A stretch of 64,000 nt of DNA from a virus, in the IMG/VR virus record IMGVR_UViG_3300035180_001563, positions 58,194-122,193 of that record; one strand, written 5' to 3'. Both the position numbers and the translations under genes were made by a program. A model generated the notes under the pieces. The model ran no database searches, was not told the DNA's origin, and saw only the letters and a list, made by a program, of their open reading frames with translations. The stretch's first letter is position 1. Each line of letters starts with the position of its first letter. Shown here piece by piece: positions 1 through 8,800 of the stretch.

Positions 1-807
1 GGGCAAAAAGAAATCAAGTTCTCTTGGCTTGATAACATCTCTATTATTTTTTGTAAAAACGATATTGTGTTCATTTAGAAAATCTGAAAGCTCCATCTCC
101 CAATTTGAATGTTGGAACAATTTAGTTGAAAATCCATGTTTTTTAAGATGAACTCCAACTGTTCGATCTCCTACGTCCAATTCTTGAGCAATTACATATA
201 AAGGTTTTTGTAAATTGTAATGTTGATCGTATAACCACTCTTTGTCATCCAATAACATTTTTGACTGTGGTGAAATTAACGAAGTACTGAAATTGTTGCA
301 GTGATATTTCTTATCTACCGTTACCTTTATTTTGTTTCTTATTATTGGTGAACTCCACGGATGTTCAACACCATATTTTGTGATATTTGTTAATTTTCTC
401 TTTGTTGTGATTAGGTCAAGTTCTTCTTTACTTTTAGAACTCATCGTCTTTTTAAATTTGGCTCTAAAATTATCTAAATCAGATTTGGTTCTAAGTTCTT
501 TAGAACTGGATATAGTGTTTCCTATACATTTACGGGATTTACATGTGCGTCCATACCTCATTTCATGTGGATCAAATGAACAAAGTGTTCCACATGAACA
601 AATTTTTATCATAGATGGGAATAATCTATCAAATAGTTCTTGATATGATGTAACGTTATGTGACTGGAGGTGTCGTAAAAATTGACCATTCTTACGACAA
701 TATGTGTTATTGTCTATAGGGGAAACTACATACTTTCCGACTAAATCTTCAGGTTTAACATTTGTGTTAGCTAGTTCCAGTGTGGGTTGATGTTGACAAC
801 AATTCAT
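1..807 (-). CDS. Vsr-like (EDxHD) homing endonuclease in the split terminase gene, 3' end beyond window
   Basis: Open reading frame of 269 codons that runs off the left edge. The ATG at 805-807 has a GGAG six bases upstream and lies inside the end of the terminase N-half, a 41-base overlap in another frame. The protein has a cysteine cluster (CSCGTLC, then CKSRKC), a KYGVEHPW motif of the kind repeated in phage homing endonucleases, a helix-turn-helix-like stretch (PLYVIAQELDVGDRTV), and then the start of the nuclease domain (WEMELSDFL ... KPRELDFFLP). The first E and D of an EDxHD site are visible; the IEYxGxYWHS part lies beyond the window. The role is inferred: an endonuclease spreading the split-intein allele, as in the fractured genes described from marine metagenomes. 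Confidence 0.82.
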   Translation of the reverse strand, partial: MNCCQHQPTLELANTNVKPEDLVGKYVVSPIDNNTYCRKNGQFLRHLQSHNVTSYQELFDRLFPSMIKICSCGTLCSFDPHEMRYGRTCKSRKCIGNTISSSKELRTKSDLDNFRAKFKKTMSSKSKEELDLITTKRKLTNITKYGVEHPWSSPIIRNKIKVTVDKKYHCNNFSTSLISPQSKMLLDDKEWLYDQHYNLQKPLYVIAQELDVGDRTVGVHLKKHGFSTKLFQHSNWEMELSDFLNEHNIVFTKNNRDVIKPRELDFFLP

Positions 808-1666
808 ATAATTCTCCAATAGTACAAGTTTTTGTATTTCCTTGCACATCCTGTATTTCTATAATCGTATTTATACTGCAACACTCGTATTCTTGCAACC
901 ATTTGAGCTCACCAATTTTCGCTGTTTCTGTTCTTTTGAATTCCTCGTCTCGTCCAGGTGGTTCATTCCACTTAATCCAAGTTGAAACAAATCCATTTAT
1001 GTCCAACTCTGCACCTCTCCATAGTTGTGCAAAGAGGTTTGAGTCCCCATTTGGGGTTGATGTTATGATACATGCACCACCTGTTGACAGTGTTGGTGAA
1101 ATAGAAGTCCAGAACAATTCTTGAATGTTTGGAGGTACGAAAGCAAACTCATCGCAATACAATAATGAGATTGACATACCACGACCAGAATCTTCTGTGG
1201 TTGCTTGAGATATAATACGGCTCCCATTATCAAAACCTATACTGTGTTTATTCCATTCATCATCAGCAACTCCCGGCTTTAACCACTGGGGTAGATTTTC
1301 GTAAGCTGTTCTAGCTCTTGATATCATTTCCATGGCATTACTGTTTTTATTTGACACTATCAATATAGTTTTATCTTCATGAAAAATAGCAAACCACAAA
1401 AGATATGCTGCTGAAGTTACAGATTTACCTGTCTGTCTTGCTGATAATACTATATTGAGTCGATTTCCATTATAACTATTGATTAACTGTTCTTGATATG
1501 GATATAGATTGAATGGAACGATACCCTTCACAGGATGTTGAATTTTTACATAATGTTTAATGAAATATACAGGGTCAACAGAACATCTCAATAATTCATG
1601 AACTTGATCGTTAGAATATTCAACAAGTTCATGAGCTCTTTTTATATACGGATTTTTTCTAGCCAT
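767..1666 (-). CDS. 17: terminase large subunit gp17, N-terminal half fused to N-intein
   Basis: ATPase half of the DNA-packaging motor, which pumps DNA into the prohead through the portal. Walker A is SARQTGKS (residues 75-82), Walker B is LLYCDEF (168-174) with catalytic E173, and the coupling motif ITSTPNG is at 201-207. The terminase sequence ends at QEYE (258-261). Residues 262-299 are a short intein N-fragment starting CCSINT, and then the frame stops. The nuclease half and the intein C-fragment must lie left of the window. T4 gp17 is 610 residues, so about half is here. It follows the gp16-like gene, as in T4. A simple frameshift is less likely because an endonuclease gene with its own ribosome site starts right at the break. 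Confidence 0.9.
   Translation of the reverse strand: MARKNPYIKRAHELVEYSNDQVHELLRCSVDPVYFIKHYVKIQHPVKGIVPFNLYPYQEQLINSYNGNRLNIVLSARQTGKSVTSAAYLLWFAIFHEDKTILIVSNKNSNAMEMISRARTAYENLPQWLKPGVADDEWNKHSIGFDNGSRIISQATTEDSGRGMSISLLYCDEFAFVPPNIQELFWTSISPTLSTGGACIITSTPNGDSNLFAQLWRGAELDINGFVSTWIKWNEPPGRDEEFKRTETAKIGELKWLQEYECCSINTIIEIQDVQGNTKTCTIGELYELLSTSTHTGTS
770..883 (-). other. short split-intein N-fragment (38 aa) in gp17
   Basis: Block A of an intein is visible: Cys1, then T at position 6 and I at 8, followed by IGELYELL. The spacing matches the very short N-fragment of the AceL-TerL intein, which also sits in terminase large subunit. There is no block B (TxxH) before the stop, so this is the atypical early split. 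The matching C-fragment is outside the window. Confidence 0.75.
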
Positions 1667-1716
1667 ACCCCAAACCCCATCATTTTGTTCTATTTATTGT
1701 GTAAAATAAAGGGGTA

Positions 1717-2139
1717 TCATTTGACAGTTGAGTCTTTCAACATTTTTAATAACTCATTTCTGTCCATTATTAAATTATTATTGACTGTTTTAGGTCCTGA
1801 CTCTTTTGAATTTTTCTCTTTTGCAATTTTTAGTGCAGCCTTCTCCTTTGCCGCTGACAAAGCTGTATTCAAAAAAGCGTTAGCTACTTCCATATTACGT
1901 GCACTATACTTTGGGTCTGACTGTGTTAACAATCCAGCTTGGTCTGCAAAAGACGTCATAGCAGCATCATATACTTCTTGAAACTGACCTTCAATTTCCC
2001 TATCCTTCTCATCGTAAGAATCGATAACAACCATATCTGTTTGAACTTGCTCTACTGTAATTTCAGTAGTACCTCGTTCAATTCCAAATATAGCTTCTAG
2101 GGGATGTTCAACTGTTTTCGTTTCAATGATTGTTTTCAT
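1717..2139 (-). CDS. 16: terminase small subunit gp16-like
   Basis: A 140-residue, highly charged, helical protein immediately upstream of the terminase large subunit. In T4 gp16 regulates gp17 and binds DNA. The segment DREIEGQFQEVYDAAM and the following DPKYSARNMEVANAFL (about residues 47-90) resemble the central coiled-coil of T4-type gp16: an AGQFxxVYDxAM pattern, then a helix with ARNxEVA. The C-terminal tail is short and ends MLKDSTVK. The start is preceded by AGAGGT and a TATAAATA late promoter. The assignment rests on motif memory plus the conserved 16-17 order. Confidence 0.75.
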   Translation of the reverse strand: MKTIIETKTVEHPLEAIFGIERGTTEITVEQVQTDMVVIDSYDEKDREIEGQFQEVYDAAMTSFADQAGLLTQSDPKYSARNMEVANAFLNTALSAAKEKAALKIAKEKNSKESGPKTVNNNLIMDRNELLKMLKDSTVK

Positions 2140-2166
2140 TACAAAACACCTCTTGCAAATGTTTCG

Positions 2167-2174
2167 TATTTATA
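2167..2174 (-). promoter_or_regulatory. late promoter TATAAATA upstream of gp16
   Basis: TATTTATA on the plus strand reads TATAAATA on the coding strand, 28 bases before the gp16 start and just behind the gp4 stop. It matches the T4 late -10 box read by gp55. Confidence 0.65.
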
Positions 2175-2176
2175 CC

Positions 2177-2626
2177 TTAATTTGTGAAGAGTTCTTTCTC
2201 AGTGAGGATACGAAACACTACTCCATTATGATCACACCATCGTTTTGCACTTTCCCATTTTGCCACATTAATAGCATATGTTATTTGTTCGTAAAGGTTT
2301 GATCGTTTTGTAAGTTTAGTTTGACTTGCCGGCTTAATTTCAATTAACTCTTTATGCTCTTGACCATTTTTATCTTTAAATACAATAAAATAATCAGGAA
2401 AGTAATTATGAACCTTCTGATCAGTACATTTAATATAAGGAATCGCTATAACTTCAGAACCCCAATAAGTAATATTTGGATTATTATCTAAGAATTTATT
2501 GAATTTTAATTCCCAAGAAGATCTGTACGTAATCTTATTAACATCTCCAATATATTTTTCAGGATGTTGTGGTTTATATAACCCCTGTAGATATGTTCGT
2601 TGCTTTTTAGGAGCTGGATCTTTCAT
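2177..2626 (-). CDS. 4: head completion protein gp4-like
   Basis: 149 residues, close to T4 gp4 (150), the protein (also called gp50) that completes DNA-filled heads before tail joining. The family signature is present: GDVNKITYRSSWELKFNKFLD (about 27-47), IAIPYIK, NYFPDYFIVF and ELIEIKPASQ. The D of FPDYF and the ExK of IEIK make a TnsA-type PD-(D/E)XK nuclease-like site. Its ATG overlaps the stop of the upstream tube-like gene (ATGA), so translation is probably coupled. Confidence 0.85.
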   Translation of the reverse strand: MKDPAPKKQRTYLQGLYKPQHPEKYIGDVNKITYRSSWELKFNKFLDNNPNITYWGSEVIAIPYIKCTDQKVHNYFPDYFIVFKDKNGQEHKELIEIKPASQTKLTKRSNLYEQITYAINVAKWESAKRWCDHNGVVFRILTEKELFTN

Positions 2627-4017
2627 AATTTAGTTTTAAACATTCCTGACGTACTTTTAACCACACTGTTAACAACTGATTTAATTTCTGAATTAACTAT
2701 CTTCACTGCCGTGTTTTTAATAACGTTTTCGATATTGGTGGGTTGTAGTAGTGAATTAACATTTATGTTGTGTATTGGTGAATAAGATTTATTGTTTGAG
2801 GTTGCAGTTTTTACTATAGACGTAATCGACATAGTACTAGCAATTTTGCTTAAATTAGCAGATGATGTTTGTGAATTCATGGTTTTACTAACAACAGCAG
2901 CCATACTTGTTGTATTGTTTGTGGAGGATCCAATACCTGATAACCCAACACCAGCTTGAACAGGTAATGTTTGTGAATTCATGGTTTTACTAACAGCAGC
3001 AGCCATAATTGTTGTATTGTTTGTGGAGGATCCAATACCTGATAACCCAACACCAGCTTGAGTAGATGATATGACAGCATCAGACATCTTTTTTGTTTCG
3101 GCCACGTTATTAGATACAAACGTATTTAAACTAGTAGAGTTATTTAATAGTGTTGAAGAGGTTACTGCTTGTTGAGTACTACTTGTATTATTACCAGCTG
3201 AGTTATTAGTACTTAAATCTTGTACTGGAAATCCGAGATTATATACCATCCCTGGACATATCTCACTAAGAGCTGTAAGCTCACTCGAATCTGTAGTTGA
3301 TTTGTGTGGTTCAATGTACATTCCATCATATACAAACTCAAATGTGATTGAGTTTGTAGCACTTTCAGTCATATTAAGTTCATCAAAGGCAATATTCGTA
3401 ATTTTAGGATTGAAAAAACTATATACATCCATATACTGATTAGCATCAAATAAGTGGAATACTTGAATTTTGCTGAATATTGATGTCATGTTTTCAATAG
3501 GGCTTCCATTCTCATTCAGAAAAAAACCACTAAATGGACTCTGTTGTAGAGTACCAAAACTAGCAGAAGAGAAATTTGAGTCACTTGGTGCTGATCCAAT
3601 TGAAAAATCGAGGCCTGAAGAAACATTTTCATAATTGGGAGTGGTTCCAGCTGAACCACTAATATTAAATATCGGACTTAAACTTCTAACATAATGAACC
3701 AATGTTCCCATAGAATTGGATCCCTTATCATCATGAACAGACATGCTTACAGGATTGTATTTAACTTGTTTTGGAACTTGAGTTTTAAAGTTATACAAAT
3801 TTACATCCTCATGCTCTATTTCTATTTTAGGGCGTTCGAATTTGTAAACCAATGATCCAATGGACTTAACACCTCCAAAATACTGTTGAAATGGTTCGTT
3901 TATATAGAATGCTACCGCAAAAAGAAATTTCGATTTGGGAGTAAACGAATCCGATATGTCTGTAGCATATGGGGTCATAAAAAGTTGAGTTTTAGATGTT
4001 TGATCTGTTGTTGCCAT
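2623..4017 (-). CDS. tail-tube-fold structural protein, baseplate or tube junction
   Basis: 464 residues. The N-terminal 250 residues resemble the T4-type tail tube fold: VYKFERPKIEIEHEDVNLYN, then VPKQVKYNPVSMSVHDD, and later ITNIAFDELNMTES with a following beta strand. The rest is Ser/Thr/Asn-rich and contains two copies of a 34-residue repeat (QAGVGLSGIGSS...). It lies directly after the tail tube gene gp19. I infer a tube-related baseplate or tube-end protein, such as a gp54-type junction or a tube decoration, but cannot choose. The start is preceded by AAGG. No T4 protein of this full architecture is known to me. Confidence 0.6.
   Translation of the reverse strand: MATTDQTSKTQLFMTPYATDISDSFTPKSKFLFAVAFYINEPFQQYFGGVKSIGSLVYKFERPKIEIEHEDVNLYNFKTQVPKQVKYNPVSMSVHDDKGSNSMGTLVHYVRSLSPIFNISGSAGTTPNYENVSSGLDFSIGSAPSDSNFSSASFGTLQQSPFSGFFLNENGSPIENMTSIFSKIQVFHLFDANQYMDVYSFFNPKITNIAFDELNMTESATNSITFEFVYDGMYIEPHKSTTDSSELTALSEICPGMVYNLGFPVQDLSTNNSAGNNTSSTQQAVTSSTLLNNSTSLNTFVSNNVAETKKMSDAVISSTQAGVGLSGIGSSTNNTTIMAAAVSKTMNSQTLPVQAGVGLSGIGSSTNNTTSMAAVVSKTMNSQTSSANLSKIASTMSITSIVKTATSNNKSYSPIHNINVNSLLQPTNIENVIKNTAVKIVNSEIKSVVNSVVKSTSGMFKTKL
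2857..3060 (-). repeat. two tandem 102-bp coding repeats (34 aa each)
   Basis: Copies at 2959-3060 and 2857-2958 encode QAGVGLSGIGSSTNN... followed by a VSKTMNSQT segment. They differ at only a few bases, so the duplication looks recent. The period of 102 keeps the frame. Confidence 0.85.
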
Positions 4018-4035
4018 AATAAGGTTTATCTTATA

Positions 4036-4058
4036 AGTATTGATTATTTATCAATACT
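4036..4058 (-). promoter_or_regulatory. 9-bp palindrome with a late-promoter-like box in its centre
   Basis: AGTATTGAT and ATCAATACT flank TATTT. On the minus strand the centre reads GATAAATAA, close to the late box, about 20-40 bases before the start of the tube-like gene at 4017. It may be promoter and hairpin at once. Confidence 0.4.
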
Positions 4059-4065
4059 GTACAAA

Positions 4066-4097
4066 AGAAAAAAGACCACTCAATGAGTGGTCTTTTT
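4066..4097 (-). terminator. rho-independent terminator after gp19
   Basis: The stem AAGACCACTC / GAGTGGTCTT has a short loop and is followed on the minus strand by a T-rich run. It sits 16 bases past the gp19 stop. A-rich and T-rich flanks make it potentially bidirectional. Confidence 0.8.
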
Positions 4098-4112
4098 GTT
4101 GAGTTATGCTGA

Positions 4113-4721
4113 TTATAAACTCGAACTGCCTGTAGCGTTAGTACTCTCAATGTTGCTGGTTGTTCCATTAATTTCTTGGACAGCATGATCGTATCTTAAC
4201 GTAGTAGTAATTTCTACCTTTTCATTTGCATTATAATCAAGTTCACCGTAGTTTACTTCTTTAATCCAAGCTCCTTGTAATGTCCATGTTTCGACAACAC
4301 CTTGGTTACCATCCAACATTTCAATAGTAGCAGTGAATTTATACATACTTCCAGTTGCTGTTGCTGGTAAAAATTGTCCATCGGCACCATCATCATTTGC
4401 AATAATGCGTTTTTGACCAGTTAATTGATTTTGCACTACCTGAGAAGCGGTTCCAGTTATGTCATCTTCAAATGTAACTGTGCATTCATTCCATTTATGC
4501 TTTCCAGCTACCCATGCTACTGAGTTGTAACGATGCAATTCAATTTCATCAAATGTTAACGTTGGTCTATTAAACTTAACAACTTGATAAGATAAAGGAG
4601 ATGATGTTGTTCCATACATGTCCTTAAAGGTGATACGCCAGCGGTCCTTGTGTTTTGGATGAAGAATACCTGCTGGTCCAGCACCACCAATAGGAATACC
4701 AAAATCATTAATTGTAGCCAT
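4113..4721 (-). CDS. 19: tail tube protein gp19
   Basis: 202 residues; T4 gp19 is 163. Hexamers stack to form the inner tube of the contractile tail. Family features seen: WRITFKDMYG near residue 28, the strand VVKFNRPTLTFDEIELHRYNS, WNECTVTFEDD, and a C-terminal IKEVNYGELDYNANEKVEIT, the hallmark of T4-type tubes. It is flanked by an inserted HE gene upstream and by the tube-like gene downstream. The start has a GGAG (caggagcaaattATG), and a CATAAATAC late-like box lies further upstream. Confidence 0.9.
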   Translation of the reverse strand: MATINDFGIPIGGAGPAGILHPKHKDRWRITFKDMYGTTSSPLSYQVVKFNRPTLTFDEIELHRYNSVAWVAGKHKWNECTVTFEDDITGTASQVVQNQLTGQKRIIANDDGADGQFLPATATGSMYKFTATIEMLDGNQGVVETWTLQGAWIKEVNYGELDYNANEKVEITTTLRYDHAVQEINGTTSNIESTNATGSSSL

Positions 4722-4801
4722 AATTTGCTCCTGTTAAAAATCAATAAAATGTGTTTAAAGTATTTATGTGCACAACAAAGAAAAGTACGCTTTTCTTGAG
4801 T

Positions 4802-6241
4802 TTATTCATACACGAATTTATACTTCCCACAATCCCACACCCTAATAACTCCATTATTGTTACAGTTTTGTTTCTCGCTTAGATTAGTATCAAAATGGTT
4901 GAGTCGTTTTTCTAAAAACTTCCTTCTGAAATTGAATTTATGTATTCTGTTAAGTCCATCTAGTGAATATGTGTAATCCGGTGGAATGACTTCAACAAAC
5001 TTCCACCCACAACGTTCATACATCTTTCCAACACTCCAACGAGCATCAGCGAAGCTGATTACTGGAATGTTAGAATTTTTGATGTTTTTAACAAAGTGTT
5101 TAAATAATTTGTCAAAACCTCCAATTATGGTATGAGTGGTTGCATACCTGTTAAGATAGTAACATTCATCCCTGGAAATAAAGGACATTACTGCAACAAT
5201 GACATTATCATAATGTAGTGCTAAATTTATAGAACCTGGACCATTGCCCTGGATGTGATTTTTTTCAAAAAATTCTCTCTTTTCATGTGTTGTTATCGTT
5301 TTGATGGAACATTTTCTAGCATATGTAGTTTTTTCACTCAAATTAAGTAAGTGTAATATTTTTCTTTTAACTTGGTCTTTTCTAAATAACCACTCATCCT
5401 CAAAAATGGTAAGAAGTTGTATATTTAGATTTTTACATAAATTGTGTTTATTTGAATGATACTGTTTATCTTTGTAAACATCAGAATGCCAATACACTCC
5501 ACAATATTCTATAGCTAAATTAAATGAGGGGATGTATATATCCAATTCTAATGGAGAAATAATAGATCTTGTATTTGTTTTAAACTGTATATTGTGTTCA
5601 ATTAAAAATTCAGCAATTTCTTTTTCTCCACTACTTCTTGAAAAATTCTTAATTTCAATATTGTGCCTTTTCATATATGTTGACACAATACTGACATCTA
5701 CTCCAACTATCGCGGCGATCTCTGTTAGTGTCCTTTGTTGAGTGTGATGTGTTAGATACAACCATGAAGCATCATTAAGTAAGTCAATTTGTTTTCCTTG
5801 TTGCCATGGATAGTTAACTCCATATCGGAGTGTGGACGTTTTACATTTTTTTTGTTTTATTATTTTTGTTTTAGATGGGTTAGAAACTCCCCAATTAACA
5901 AAACTTGTTTGTTCTTTTTTGAATTTTACCTCATCAGAATTGTTTGAACATTTTAAGGAACAATAATCATGATATGAATTTCGTTTTTTCCCATCATTTA
6001 TAAATCTAACTGTTTGTGTCTTACATTGTTTACACATTGTCTTGGAAGTGATATTGTTAATAACACAATATAACTGTTCTCGTATGTTAGTTAAATCATT
6101 TACTATATTACATGTAAGTTCGGTTAATACTTGTTTAATTTGAGGATTTTGATTTAATAAGATTTTATATTTTGGGTTAATTTTACCTACCTGAGTGATT
6201 ACATTAATTCGTGTTAATTCTTGTAATAATTTTACATACAT
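4802..6241 (-). CDS. freestanding Vsr-like homing endonuclease between gp18 and gp19
   Basis: 479 residues. Domains: a zinc cluster (C70, C73, C94, C98); WGVSNPSKT and RYGVNYPWQ repeat motifs; a helix-turn-helix around 165-195; an EDxHD/Vsr-type nuclease at about 205-290 (GEKEIAEFL, LELDIYIP, IEYCGVYWHSD, FEDEW); and a C-terminal module at 305-445 (KNHIQGNG, ADARWSVGKMYERCGW, RVWDCG). The same C-terminal module occurs in four other endonucleases of this window. It is transcribed with the tail genes and has its own CATAAATAC box and GGAGA ribosome site. Presumed role: cutting an unoccupied allele near gp18/gp19 so that the gene spreads. Confidence 0.85.
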   Translation of the reverse strand: MYVKLLQELTRINVITQVGKINPKYKILLNQNPQIKQVLTELTCNIVNDLTNIREQLYCVINNITSKTMCKQCKTQTVRFINDGKKRNSYHDYCSLKCSNNSDEVKFKKEQTSFVNWGVSNPSKTKIIKQKKCKTSTLRYGVNYPWQQGKQIDLLNDASWLYLTHHTQQRTLTEIAAIVGVDVSIVSTYMKRHNIEIKNFSRSSGEKEIAEFLIEHNIQFKTNTRSIISPLELDIYIPSFNLAIEYCGVYWHSDVYKDKQYHSNKHNLCKNLNIQLLTIFEDEWLFRKDQVKRKILHLLNLSEKTTYARKCSIKTITTHEKREFFEKNHIQGNGPGSINLALHYDNVIVAVMSFISRDECYYLNRYATTHTIIGGFDKLFKHFVKNIKNSNIPVISFADARWSVGKMYERCGWKFVEVIPPDYTYSLDGLNRIHKFNFRRKFLEKRLNHFDTNLSEKQNCNNNGVIRVWDCGKYKFVYE

Positions 6242-6295
6242 AAGTTCTCCGTATTTTAACAGAGGTATTTATGATGATCGTATTAATTGAAAATA

Positions 6296-6320
6296 AAAAG
6301 GGGTCCGAAGACCCCTTTTG
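6296..6320 (-). terminator. rho-independent terminator after gp18
   Basis: The stem AAGGGGTC / GACCCCTT with loop TTCG is followed by a T run on the minus strand, 22 bases past the sheath gene stop. It separates gp18 from the HE gene. Confidence 0.85.
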
Positions 6321-6341
6321 ATAATATCACGAACTGTAACA

Positions 6342-8627
6342 TTAACTCACATTAGTAAACAATGAAGCTCCCGACGGACGAATCACGATTGGAATATAAA
6401 TGAATTCAATCGATTTCTCAGGTTGAACAGCAATATCAATATACAATTCATTGTTATCAATCACATCAGGTGTGTTATTAGATGTGTCACAAATTGTCGC
6501 GAAGTCGTATAAACCACGCTTGACCATGATTTTGTGTAAGAAACCATCAACCATAGCTTTCACGTTGCCTCGTGTAATTGAATCATTTGGTTCAAATAAG
6601 AACGGAACAGTACTCTTGCGTAACTGTCTCCTGATATACTTCATTAAACGAGCCACGTTAACACGGTCTAACGCACTAGCAGCGCTTTGTGAAGTTTTCT
6701 GACCAAAGATAATAATTCCTCTTCCAGGTAAATTTGGAACTGGATTTATGTTTGTGAAGTTTTTGTACAGATTGTCACGTTGACCTTGGTTTAGGTTTGT
6801 TGGAACAAACGTTGTGGCAGTTCCAAGGGTGCCTGTAACATACCCAACCTGTTCGATACCAGTCACAACACCACGTGTTATTCCTGCTGGAGCAAACCAA
6901 ACTTCAGATACACTATCACTATAAGCATAAGTTTTAAGAGCTGTTCCAGACATAGCACAGTAAACCTTAGCACCATCTAAATTGGTACCTAAACAGTGTG
7001 GGTAGTAATACGAAGTGTCATTGCTGTGTTGTCTGGTACTTGTTGTAGAATCTGCCCATAATGATACAACATCTTCAGGACTCATGTTCATTGGAGTGTC
7101 TCCAATAACGAATGCTTCTTCATGTATAGCAAGCGACAGAGAAATCATTTCATCCACGACTTCATGATAGCCAGGACACAAGATCAAATTGTATTCATAC
7201 ACATCTGATAGGAAGTCAGCATTTGGGTTATTAATTGCAGCTGCTAATGCCTGTACAATTGCAACTCTACGTGCAGCATCATTCGATCCAAGAGCAGTAG
7301 CATTTAAAAACTCAGCTGTAAACTTAAACATATCTCCTGCTGACTGAAGAATAGTTGCAACTTCAGAAGGTTGAATAACCATATTATTTGTGTTTGTAGT
7401 GTATGTAACAACAAATGTGTTAGTAGTGAAGCCAGGTCTTAATGGAACATTAACTGTAGAAACTGACAATGTATCACCAGTAGTATATCCTGTTCCATAA
7501 TCTGCAGATGTAAACTCAACAGATATCACAGTTCCATTAATAACCGTTAAATCTGCGACAGCGCCATGACCTGTTCCTGTCAGTGTTGTTAAAGGAACAT
7601 TAGGATAATAACCATCGACGAAGCCAGCCCCGCCGTTTGTTAGATCTATTAAATTACCGCTATATATCCAATTCTGTACAAAAGTATTTAATCCAACATA
7701 CCCATCAGTAGCTGGCAAAGAATAACCATTTGTGTAAACACATAAACCACTACCAGTAAATCCACCAGCACTTGAACATGTAAAGTTAGATTGATCATTT
7801 TGAAATTTACTTTCTAAATTTCTGAAAGAATACATCTTATACACAGGAGCTAGTGCAGCAGCTGCGTCAGAAAGATATTCACTGGATGTAACAGCAGTCT
7901 TGTAGTTTAGAACATTTGCAACGGTAGTAGTAAACCCAGTTCCTGTCGGAATAGATGGTGCTGTTAATACGTCACCAGTTGTATAACCAGTTCCACCAGT
8001 AACCAAAGCTATTTGAGTTACACCACCTCCTGCTGTTGTAATATTTGCAACTGCCCCAACACCAGTTCCACCAACTAGAGGAACATTAGAATAATGGCTA
8101 CTTGCATAACCGGTTCCAGGTGTAGTTGCTGATAATGCACTAACTACTCCAACACTTGTTGGTACCAATTGATTTGCTGTATTATATTCTTGAATTCTTG
8201 TTGCTGTTAACTGCTCAAGAGTAACACCTGCAGCTTGAATAGCCTTATCCCACATATTGATAATATCAGCTTGATTGTCATTTAGATTCACATCTGCTCT
8301 GACTGTATATGCAAGATTAGCAACTCCCAAGAATTGGTTAAGAGCAAATACACCGTACTCATTACGAGTGTCTCCATGTAGTGCATTTCCTTGAGAATCT
8401 GTTAAAAATTTTGGAATACCATAAAGTGAACTACTTTGTGATAAAGATGTGACTGCCCGAACAACGTTGTTTTCATATGTTCCGGCTGCAGGCGTTACAC
8501 CATCAGGTTGTGTCTTCTGATCCGCAGTTGCAAGAAATATTAATGGAACAGTAGGAGCCGTATTTGGAATGAAAAACGATTGATCAGTAATACTTACTGA
8601 AACTCCTGGGGAAACTAAAATAGCCAT
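6342..8627 (-). CDS. 18: tail sheath protein gp18 with two inserted repeat domains
   Basis: 761 residues against 659 in T4. It forms the contractile sheath around gp19. The N-terminus MAILVSPGVSVSITDQSFF and the C-terminal domain (RGIIIFGQKTSQ, then RVNVARLMKYIRRQLRK and FEPNDSITRGNVKAMVDGFL) are classic sheath core. Two related insertions are visible at about 157-240 and 328-410, each with an SNVPL or PNVPL strand and a GTGYTTGDxL motif. They probably decorate the outside of the sheath. The ribosome site AGGAGA precedes the ATG, and a CATAAATAC late-like box lies near 8719. The 173 bases upstream hold nothing else recognisable. Confidence 0.92.
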   Translation of the reverse strand: MAILVSPGVSVSITDQSFFIPNTAPTVPLIFLATADQKTQPDGVTPAAGTYENNVVRAVTSLSQSSSLYGIPKFLTDSQGNALHGDTRNEYGVFALNQFLGVANLAYTVRADVNLNDNQADIINMWDKAIQAAGVTLEQLTATRIQEYNTANQLVPTSVGVVSALSATTPGTGYASSHYSNVPLVGGTGVGAVANITTAGGGVTQIALVTGGTGYTTGDVLTAPSIPTGTGFTTTVANVLNYKTAVTSSEYLSDAAAALAPVYKMYSFRNLESKFQNDQSNFTCSSAGGFTGSGLCVYTNGYSLPATDGYVGLNTFVQNWIYSGNLIDLTNGGAGFVDGYYPNVPLTTLTGTGHGAVADLTVINGTVISVEFTSADYGTGYTTGDTLSVSTVNVPLRPGFTTNTFVVTYTTNTNNMVIQPSEVATILQSAGDMFKFTAEFLNATALGSNDAARRVAIVQALAAAINNPNADFLSDVYEYNLILCPGYHEVVDEMISLSLAIHEEAFVIGDTPMNMSPEDVVSLWADSTTSTRQHSNDTSYYYPHCLGTNLDGAKVYCAMSGTALKTYAYSDSVSEVWFAPAGITRGVVTGIEQVGYVTGTLGTATTFVPTNLNQGQRDNLYKNFTNINPVPNLPGRGIIIFGQKTSQSAASALDRVNVARLMKYIRRQLRKSTVPFLFEPNDSITRGNVKAMVDGFLHKIMVKRGLYDFATICDTSNNTPDVIDNNELYIDIAVQPEKSIEFIYIPIVIRPSGASLFTNVS

Positions 8628-8800
8628 AATGGATCTCCTTAATTAAAGCATTTGTTAACTGTAATTTTTTGTATAGTTTGTGTGCAATACGGGACTACAA
8701 TTATTTCAAATTGTATTTATGAAAACACCCACATATTTTGGTTTTTATACAAATATTTCTCATTAACTGTGGAGATAACCATGTGTATTAATTAGATATT

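Noticed and set aside
332-643. Plus-strand open frame of 103 codons
   Set aside because: It lies opposite the conserved endonuclease frame, is hydrophobic without domains and has no ribosome site.
767-807. A simple frameshift mutation breaking one continuous gp17 intein
   Set aside because: The second frame has its own ATG with a well-spaced GGAG, and the polymerase gene shows the same split plus endonuclease layout. A frameshift remains possible only if the C-half is missing to the left.
2857-3060. CRISPR-like repeat
   Set aside because: Only two copies, adjacent without spacers, and in frame inside a coding gene.
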